Shown here: in pieces, positions 58,022 through 64,000 of the stretch
Layout of the letters: each line of letters starts with the position of its first letter
How positions within the stretch are numbered: position 1 is the first letter of the stretch
Source: Streptococcus mitis
GTDB taxonomy: Bacteria > Bacillota > Bacilli > Lactobacillales > Streptococcaceae
DNA length: 64,000 nucleotides
Assembly (NCBI RefSeq): GCF_005144795.1
Contig: NZ_SWFJ01000001.1
Span: 62,001-126,000, forward strand
Reading direction: 5' to 3'
Notes under the pieces: model-generated
Database searches by the model: none
What the model was told of the DNA's origin: nothing
Seen by the model: the letters and a program-made list of their open reading frames with translations, nothing else
Translations under genes and position numbers: made by a program

Positions 58022-59062
58022 ATGAAAAAACTACTATTCTTTCTCTCTTGTGGATGGATATTTCTTACTTTATCAGGATGTTCTTCAACAACAGAAGCGG
58101 AAACTAACACTGAAACAGATTCGGATAATGCTTTGGTTATCTATTCGCCTAACCCTGAAGACCTTATCGAAGAGACAATCCCTGCCTTCGAAGAAAAATA
58201 TGGTATTAAGGTTGATTTAGTACAAGCCAGCACGGGTGAATTGTTCAAAAAAGCTGAGGCCGAAAAAGAATCCCCAGTAGCCGATGTCATTTTCGGAGGC
58301 TCCTATGCCCTCTTCTCTTCTAACGAAAAACTTTTTGAACCTTATATTTCCCAAGAAAACGACCAGATAATCCCTGAATATCAAAATAAAACTGGATTCT
58401 ACACGCCTTATACACTTGATGTCAGTGTCATCATTGCCAATTCATCTCTTACAAAAGATATTAAAATTGAAGGTTACAATGATTTACTCAATCCTAAATT
58501 AAAAGGAAAAATCGCTACTGCTGATCCAAGTAATGCTTCTAGCGCCTTTGCACAACTAACAAACATGCTTGTAGACCAAGGTGGATACGAAAATGAACAA
58601 GCTTGGACCTATGTGAAAAATCTATTTACCCTAGTAGATGGAAAAATTGCATCTAGCTCTTCAAATGTTTACAAAGCTGTCGCTGATGGGGAAATGGCTG
58701 TTGGACTCACCTATGAAGATCCTGCCTTAAAACTCTTAAATGATGGAGTTGATGTAAAAGTCATTTATCCAAAAGAAGGAACCGTCTTTTTACCTGGTAA
58801 CGCGGCCATCGTCAAAAACGCCAAACACATGGAAAACGCTAAGAAATTTATCGATTTCATCCTTTCTCAAGAAATCCAAGATAAGCTAGGAACTGAAACT
58901 ACAATCAGACCTATTCGTAAAAATGCTAAAACCAATAAAAATATGAAGGCTATGACAGAAATCAAGATTGCTACCGAAGATTCAGATTATGTCATTAAAA
59001 ATAAATCCACTATTCTTAAAAAGTACAATGACATTTTTACAGATATCCAATCTAAACAGTAA
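58022..59062 (+). CDS. Iron(III)-type ABC transporter substrate-binding lipoprotein
   Basis: 346 aa secreted lipoprotein. Signal peptide with lipobox LSGC (C20), then a family 1 binding fold (NALVIYSPNPEDLIEETIPA, FEEKYGIKVDLVQASTGELF, DVIFGGSYALF). The start at 58022 has AAGGAG a few bases upstream. Related proteins bind Fe3+; other members bind phosphonates or thiamine, so substrate is not certain. First of a three-gene import operon, matching a conserved streptococcal locus. Confidence 0.9.
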   Translation: MKKLLFFLSCGWIFLTLSGCSSTTEAETNTETDSDNALVIYSPNPEDLIEETIPAFEEKYGIKVDLVQASTGELFKKAEAEKESPVADVIFGGSYALFSSNEKLFEPYISQENDQIIPEYQNKTGFYTPYTLDVSVIIANSSLTKDIKIEGYNDLLNPKLKGKIATADPSNASSAFAQLTNMLVDQGGYENEQAWTYVKNLFTLVDGKIASSSSNVYKAVADGEMAVGLTYEDPALKLLNDGVDVKVIYPKEGTVFLPGNAAIVKNAKHMENAKKFIDFILSQEIQDKLGTETTIRPIRKNAKTNKNMKAMTEIKIATEDSDYVIKNKSTILKKYNDIFTDIQSKQ

Positions 59063-59074
59063 AAGAGGTTCACT

Positions 59075-60166
59075 ATGAGTGAGATCAAAATTATTAACGC
59101 CAAAAAAATCTACCACGATGTCCCTGTTATTGATAATTTAAACATTACAGTTCCCAAAGGAAGTCTCTTTACCATCCTTGGTCCTTCAGGGTGTGGGAAA
59201 ACGACCCTTCTTCGCATGATTGCAGGTTTCAACAGTATCGAAGGCGGAGAATTTTACTTTGATGATACAAAAATCAATAATATGGAACCCAGCAAACGCA
59301 ATATCGGGATGGTTTTCCAAAACTACGCTATTTTCCCACATTTGACTGTCCGAGACAATGTTGCTTTTGGTCTTAAGCAAAAGAAGGTTCCAAAAGAAGA
59401 ATTGATTCAACAGACCAACAAGTATCTTGAACTCATGCAAATTGCTCAATATGCAGACCGAAAGCCTGATAAACTCAGTGGTGGACAACAACAACGTGTC
59501 GCCTTGGCACGTGCCTTAGCGGTTAATCCAAGTGTTCTCCTCATGGACGAGCCACTTAGTAATCTGGATGCCAAACTTCGCTTGGATATGCGTCAAGCCA
59601 TTCGAGAAATCCAACACGAAGTGGGAATTACAACTGTTTATGTGACCCACGACCAAGAAGAAGCCATGGCGATTTCAGACCAAATTGCTGTTATGAAAGA
59701 TGGAGTTATCCAACAAATCGGCCGACCAAAAGAACTCTATCATAAACCAGCTAATGAGTTTGTAGCAACCTTTATCGGACGAACAAATATTATCCCCGCC
59801 AATCTCGAAAAACGGAGCGACGGCGCTTATATAGTCTTTTCAGATGGCTATGCCCTTCGAATGCCAGCTCTTGATCAGGCTGAGGAGCAAGCTATTCATG
59901 TAAGCATTCGTCCTGAAGAGTTTATCAAAGATGAATCTGGAGATATTGAAGGAACTATTAGCGATAGCGTCTATCTTGGACTAAATACTGAATATTTCAT
60001 CGAGACAGGATTTGCCTCAAAAATTCAAGTTAGCGAAGAATCAACTTTTGAAGAAGATCTACAAAAAGGCGATCGTATTCGTCTACGAATCAATACTAAA
60101 AAATTAAACGTTTTTTCTGCAGATGGTTCCCAAAACCTGATAAAAGGAGTCAACCATGGAACGTAA
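59075..60166 (+). CDS. Iron(III)-type ABC transporter ATPase
   Basis: 363 aa. Walker [10 protein letters not shown], signature [15 protein letters not shown], Walker [17 protein letters not shown]-loop [13 protein letters not shown]; a C-terminal TOBE-type extension (about 240-363) as in FbpC/PotA-like importers. 12 bases after the binding protein; it overlaps the permease by 11 bases. Confidence 0.92.
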   Translation: MSEIKIINAKKIYHDVPVIDNLNITVPKGSLFTILGPSGCGKTTLLRMIAGFNSIEGGEFYFDDTKINNMEPSKRNIGMVFQNYAIFPHLTVRDNVAFGLKQKKVPKEELIQQTNKYLELMQIAQYADRKPDKLSGGQQQRVALARALAVNPSVLLMDEPLSNLDAKLRLDMRQAIREIQHEVGITTVYVTHDQEEAMAISDQIAVMKDGVIQQIGRPKELYHKPANEFVATFIGRTNIIPANLEKRSDGAYIVFSDGYALRMPALDQAEEQAIHVSIRPEEFIKDESGDIEGTISDSVYLGLNTEYFIETGFASKIQVSEESTFEEDLQKGDRIRLRINTKKLNVFSADGSQNLIKGVNHGT

Positions 60167-61814
60167 AAAACTAAATATTTGGACAGCCTCCTCTTTCTTC
60201 ATCTTTCTTACCTATCTTGTCTTTCTCGTTTATCCTATCGTTACCGTGCTCAAGCAAGCACTCATACATGAAGGACAATTCTCACTAGCTAATTTTGTCA
60301 CTTTCTTTAGTAAAGCCTACTATTCTGAGACACTCGTCAACAGTTTCAAGGTTTCCATTACCGCCACTGTCACTTCCTTAGTCGTAGGAACCTTATTAGC
60401 TTATCTCTTCTCTATGTATGACTTCAAGGGAAAGAAATTTCTACAAATATTAATTATCATTGCTTCCATGTCAGCTCCTTTTGTGGGAGCCTACTCCTGG
60501 ATTCTCTTGCTGGGACGAAATGGGGTCATCACTAAATTCTTGACAAATACCCTTCATCTTCCAGCTATCGATATTTATGGATTCAAAGGAATTGTACTTG
60601 TCTTTACACTGCAACTATTCCCACTGGTATTTCTATACGTTGCCGGAACAATGAAAAGTATTGACAATTCTCTACTTGAAGCCGCTGAAAGCATGGGGTC
60701 CTTCGGATTTAAGCGTATCGTAACGGTTGTTTTACCTCTTCTAGTTCCAACCTTACTAGCGGCTGCCCTGCTTGTATTTATGAGAGCATTCTCAGACTTT
60801 GGAACACCTATGTTAATTGGTGAAGGATATCGGACTTTCCCTGTCCTGATTTATACCCAATTTATTAGCGAGGTTGGAGGAAATTCTGCTTTTGCATCTG
60901 CTTTAGCAGTTATGGCGATTATCATTGCCTTGGCGATTTTCCTTATCCAAAAATACATTTCAAACCGCTACAGTTTCAGTATGAATTCGCTCCATCCAAT
61001 TGAGCCTAAAAAAACCACAAAAGGAAAAATGGTTGCCATTTATGCAACAGTCTACGGAATTATCTTGTTCTCTGTTCTACCTCAAGTCTACTTGATTTAT
61101 ACTTCTTTCCTAAAAACATCAGGTATGGTATTTGTCAAAGGTTATTCTCTAAACAGTTACAAGGTAGCTTTCAATCGTATGGGGTCTGCTATTTTCAATA
61201 CCATTCGTATCCCTTTGATTGCCTTAGTTCTAGTTGTCCTATTCGCAATATTTATCTCCTACCTAGCCGTTAGAAAACGGAATTTATTTACAAACTTAAT
61301 TGACAGCCTCAGTATGGTCCCTTATATTGTACCAGGAACCGTTCTAGGGATTGCCTTCATTTCTTCCTTCAATACTGGTCTATTTGGAAGTGGATTTCTT
61401 ATGATTACAGGGACTGCTTTCATCTTAATTATGTCTCTATCTGTCAGAAGATTACCTTATACTATTCGCTCATCTGTTGCTAGCTTGCAACAAATAGCAC
61501 CAAGTATTGAAGAAGCTGCTGAAAGCTTAGGAAGTAGCCGTTTCAATACCTTTGCCAAGGTTACAACTCCAATGATGCTATCTGGTATTATTTCTGGAGC
61601 TATCCTATCTTGGGTTACAATGATTTCAGAACTCTCTACTTCTATCCTCCTCTACAATGTCAAAACAAGAACAATGACTGTAGCTATTTATACAGAGGTT
61701 CTCAGAGGGAATTACGGTGTAGCCGCAGCCTTATCAACTATCCTGACTGTTCTAACAGTAGGTTCCTTGCTCTTGTTTATGAAAATCTCTAAAAGCAATA
61801 GCATTACACTTTAG
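60156..61814 (+). CDS. Iron(III)-type ABC transporter permease (fused double domain)
   Basis: 552 aa with about 12 helices in two halves. Each half has an EAA cytoplasmic loop: LLEAAESMGSFGFKRIVTVV and IEEAAESLGSSRFNTFAKVT. This internally duplicated layout is that of FbpB/SfuB permeases. AAGGAG precedes the ATG. The operon ends with a good terminator at 61829. Confidence 0.92.
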   Translation: MERKKLNIWTASSFFIFLTYLVFLVYPIVTVLKQALIHEGQFSLANFVTFFSKAYYSETLVNSFKVSITATVTSLVVGTLLAYLFSMYDFKGKKFLQILIIIASMSAPFVGAYSWILLLGRNGVITKFLTNTLHLPAIDIYGFKGIVLVFTLQLFPLVFLYVAGTMKSIDNSLLEAAESMGSFGFKRIVTVVLPLLVPTLLAAALLVFMRAFSDFGTPMLIGEGYRTFPVLIYTQFISEVGGNSAFASALAVMAIIIALAIFLIQKYISNRYSFSMNSLHPIEPKKTTKGKMVAIYATVYGIILFSVLPQVYLIYTSFLKTSGMVFVKGYSLNSYKVAFNRMGSAIFNTIRIPLIALVLVVLFAIFISYLAVRKRNLFTNLIDSLSMVPYIVPGTVLGIAFISSFNTGLFGSGFLMITGTAFILIMSLSVRRLPYTIRSSVASLQQIAPSIEEAAESLGSSRFNTFAKVTTPMMLSGIISGAILSWVTMISELSTSILLYNVKTRTMTVAIYTEVLRGNYGVAAALSTILTVLTVGSLLLFMKISKSNSITL

Positions 61815-61828
61815 TTTTCCCCATCAAA

Positions 61829-61860
61829 AACAGCCGAAAGGATTACTTCGGCTGTTTTTT
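61829..61860 (+). terminator. Terminator of the iron-type ABC operon
   Basis: Perfect 10-bp arms AACAGCCGAA / TTCGGCTGTT followed by TTTTC. Confidence 0.88.
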
Positions 61861-61915
61861 CTTATCTTGATATTCCTATCAAATACTCAGTTCCTAGCAA
61901 GCAAGTCTATACTGA

Positions 61916-62608
61916 TTAAATAGAGGCTTCCTCCATCTTCTCCCGTCCTAGTTCTCGGTAACTACGGCCGCCGACAACCTCAACGCTAAACTGGCCGTCC
62001 TCATATTCAAGTATCGTCACGCTACCATTATCGAGACCATGCGGATGCATGCCATTAATCAGATAAACAATGGTTCCAATAGTCATTCCGTGGCTGACGA
62101 CAAGGGCATTGCCCCCACCTTGTTCTTCCATTTCTTTAGCAATAGCTTCAAAGCCTTCCTTGATCCGACCACTGAGTTTTTCCCAGCCTTCAGCCCAACC
62201 AGCTGTATCGACCTCTACCAATCCCTCAGCCAGTTCAGCATAAGACAATTGGTGAACATGGTCCACATTAAAGATACGAGGAATAATGCCCATGAAAAGA
62301 TCGCCATCGTAGGCCCCGTCAAAACTACCAAAACACCATTCTCTGATACGCTTGTCCATGCGATAAGGGATTTTCCCCTGCAGACCAAGTTCTTCAAGGA
62401 TAATTCCCATTGTCTGAATGGTACGCCCTGAATCACTCGAATAAGCACGCTCAAACTGCAAACTAGATTCTCTCAAACCGATTCCTAATTCTTGAATCCC
62501 TCGTTCACCTTCAGTTGTTAAAGGAGTATCGCTCCAACCTTGCGCGCGACCAATCGTGTTAAACATGGTCTTGCCATGACGTACCAAATACAATCGTACT
62601 TTTACCAT
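61916..62608 (-). CDS. Phosphoglycerate-mutase-like histidine phosphatase
   Basis: 230 aa. LVRHGKT holds the phosphohistidine H11; the second catalytic histidine is in VVSHGMTIG. It differs from glycolytic GpmA in length and context, so it is more likely a phosphatase of the broad-specificity branch. The start at 62608 (MVKVRLYLVRHG) has GGAGG 8 bases upstream; a longer reading would cross the terminator of csRNA D. Confidence 0.9.
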   Translation of the reverse strand: MVKVRLYLVRHGKTMFNTIGRAQGWSDTPLTTEGERGIQELGIGLRESSLQFERAYSSDSGRTIQTMGIILEELGLQGKIPYRMDKRIREWCFGSFDGAYDGDLFMGIIPRIFNVDHVHQLSYAELAEGLVEVDTAGWAEGWEKLSGRIKEGFEAIAKEMEEQGGGNALVVSHGMTIGTIVYLINGMHPHGLDNGSVTILEYEDGQFSVEVVGGRSYRELGREKMEEASI

Positions 62609-62645
62609 TTTCCGTCCTCCGTTTGCTTCTATTATATCATGGATG

Positions 62646-62798
62646 ATAAAACAAAAGCCACCCATACAGGCGACTTTTGCAGGAGATTATTATGAAAAAG
62701 TTTAGGAGTTCTATTAAATAAAGATATTAGATGAAAATCAAATTCAAACTAAATCAGAGTTATCTGTTTCAAATAATATTAGGAGGTCTTTATTTAAT
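62646..62798 (-). ncRNA. csRNA, copy D (long variant)
   Basis: CiaR site TTTAAG-N5-TTTAAG (62837-62821, both halves perfect), 10 bp to -10 TATACT (62810-62805). RNA of about 153 nt. The 5' stem ATTAAATAAAG / CTTTATTTAAT is kept, but its loop is enlarged by about 57 bases that themselves pair (ATATTA/TAATAT; CAGAT/ATCTG type). The TTCATAATAATCTCCT segment and terminator AAAAGTCGCC / GGGTGGCTTTT follow. Confidence 0.85.
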
Positions 62799-62804
62799 GA
62801 TTAT

Positions 62805-62837
62805 AGTATACACATCCAACCTTAAATAGAACTTAAA
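62805..62837 (-). promoter_or_regulatory. CiaR-activated promoter of csRNA D
   Basis: TTTAAG, 5 bp, TTTAAG, 10 bp, TATACT; an overlapping TATAAT lies 5 bases further downstream. Confidence 0.87.
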
Positions 62838-62852
62838 ATTTCTCTTATTTTC

Positions 62853-64000
62853 TTAATTTTTAAAACTATGAATTGGTGCTGGGATTTGTCCTCCACGAGA
62901 GATGAAATCAACAGACGAAGCCCCATTGACCTTCATAACAGGCGCAGTTCCTAATAAGCCACCAAACTCAATCATATCGCCTTCTTTTCCTTTGGGAATG
63001 ATACGAACAGCCGTTGTCTTCATGTTAATAACACCAATTGCAGCCTCATCCGCAATCATAGCCGCAATGGTTTCAGCAGGTGTATCCTCTGGAATGGCAA
63101 TCATATCCAAACCAACGGAACAGATAGCCGTCATAGCTTCTAGTTTTTCCAAATTAAGAGAACCATTTTGCACTGCAGCAATCATCCCCTCATCCTCAGA
63201 AACAGGAATAAAGGCACCAGATAAACCACCGACTTGGTTGCAGGCCATAACTCCGCCCTTCTTAACTTGGTCGTTCAAGAGAGCCAAGGCAGCCGTCGTT
63301 CCATGCGTACCAACTGTCTCTAGTCCCATTTCTTCTAGGACACGTGCTACAGAATCTCCAACCGCAGGAGTTGGCGCCAAACTCAAGTCCACAATACCAA
63401 ACTCCACACCCAGTCTTTCACTAGCCATCTGACCAACCAATTGACCGATACGAGTGATTTTAAAGGCAGTTTTCTTAACTGTTTCGGCTACTACATCAAA
63501 GCTCTGTCCACGAACTTTTTCCAAGGCACGTTTCACCACACCAGGACCAGAAACTCCGACATTGATGATAACATCTGCCTCCCCAACACCATGAAAGGCA
63601 CCCGCCATAAATGGATTGTCCTCAACAGCATTAGCGAATACAACCAACTTGGCCGCTCCCATATCTGATAGATTAGCCGTTTCCTTAATAACTCGTCCCA
63701 TATCTGCCACAGCCGTCATATTAATACCAGACTTGGTTGAGCCAATATTAACTGACGAGCAAACCTTATCCGTTTCAGCCAAAGCGCGAGGAATGGAATT
63801 GATGAGAATCTCATCTCCCTTTTGATACCCTTTTTGTACCAAGGCAGAGAAACCACCAATAAAGTCCACACCAATCTCTTTCGCAGCCTTATCAAGCGCT
63901 TTTGCCAGAACCACATAGTCTGTCGCATCTGTAGCTGCTCCAATCAGAGAAATAGGGGTCACCGATACACGCTTATTAACGATAGGAATTCCCAACTCAG
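62853..64000 (-). CDS. DUF711 (UPF0210) family protein, N-terminus beyond window
   Basis: The frame is open to the window edge; about 380 residues are visible. Family proteins are about 445 aa, so roughly 65 N-terminal residues are missing. Visible signature: [58 protein letters not shown] and a C-terminal [17 protein letters not shown]. The fold is related to PFL-like (pyruvate formate-lyase) proteins; function unproven. The stop codon lies 16 bases upstream of the csRNA D CiaR site. Confidence 0.9.
   Translation of the reverse strand, partial: ELGIPIVNKRVSVTPISLIGAATDATDYVVLAKALDKAAKEIGVDFIGGFSALVQKGYQKGDEILINSIPRALAETDKVCSSVNIGSTKSGINMTAVADMGRVIKETANLSDMGAAKLVVFANAVEDNPFMAGAFHGVGEADVIINVGVSGPGVVKRALEKVRGQSFDVVAETVKKTAFKITRIGQLVGQMASERLGVEFGIVDLSLAPTPAVGDSVARVLEEMGLETVGTHGTTAALALLNDQVKKGGVMACNQVGGLSGAFIPVSEDEGMIAAVQNGSLNLEKLEAMTAICSVGLDMIAIPEDTPAETIAAMIADEAAIGVINMKTTAVRIIPKGKEGDMIEFGGLLGTAPVMKVNGASSVDFISRGGQIPAPIHSFKN

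Noticed and set aside
58912..58919. TATTCGTA as a competence box
   Set aside because: It lies inside the binding-protein coding sequence, and no gene start follows in the right direction.

Overview
The window is a low-GC Firmicute chromosome segment from a viridans streptococcus of the mitis group. The evidence is its gene content and gene order: glmS, a cell-wall pullulanase with a YSIRK signal and LPNTG anchor, proS-rseP-cdsA-uppS, ruvB, leuS, an iron-type ABC operon, cinA-recA-dinF behind a competence box, and CiaR-controlled small RNAs. It is probably not a typical Streptococcus pneumoniae: the lytA autolysin gene that follows dinF there is absent, and the junctions rpoB/pullulanase and two-component-system/fakA differ from the pneumococcal order as I recall it. 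No rRNA, tRNA, prophage, insertion sequence or CRISPR array was seen.

Layout. 1-3.8 kb: a NarL-type two-component system with an ABC transporter and two small membrane proteins, all minus strand. 3.8-6.2 kb: fakA, an Asp23 protein, rpmB. 6.3-8.1 kb: a LytTR regulator with a LiaF-like membrane partner, and a PAP2 phosphatase. 8.1-12.2 kb: a heterodimeric multidrug-type ABC exporter under a MarR repressor. 12.3-20.4 kb: yebC, dinF, recA, cinA, an LCP ligase, a GNAT, tsaE, a membrane protein, ndk. 20.5-27.8 kb: rpoC and rpoB. 28-36.7 kb: pullulanase (plus strand), a flavin monooxygenase-like protein, glmS, a GH1 glycosidase. 36.8-43.3 kb: proS, rseP, cdsA, uppS, a nucleotidyltransferase, ruvB. 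43.4-48.9 kb is an accessory region: two Fst-type toxin-antitoxin loci, an ABC-2 transporter facing a TPR regulator of the RRNPP type, gene remnants and two tandem csRNAs. 49-55.1 kb: two acetyltransferases, a second LytTR system with its own ABC transporter, and a MarR-controlled acyl-CoA thioesterase-like hydrolase. 55.2-64 kb: leuS, an Fe3+-type ABC importer, a phosphoglycerate mutase-like phosphatase, a fourth csRNA, and a DUF711 protein cut by the window edge.

The most informative content lies between the genes. Four minus-strand csRNAs each carry a canonical CiaR repeat 10 bp upstream of a -10 box. Two complete Fst type I toxin-antitoxin cassettes have antitoxin and toxin direct repeats that differ between loci but match within each locus. 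The two unrelated-looking LytTR operons share one operator half-site repeated with a 21-bp period. Three genes (tsaE, dinF, ruvB) have a -10 box exactly 6 bp before ATG and no Shine-Dalgarno sequence, so they are probably leaderless. rpoB has a strong terminator-like hairpin in its leader. A 21-codon hydrophobic peptide gene lies in front of the RRNPP-type regulator and is a candidate pheromone gene.
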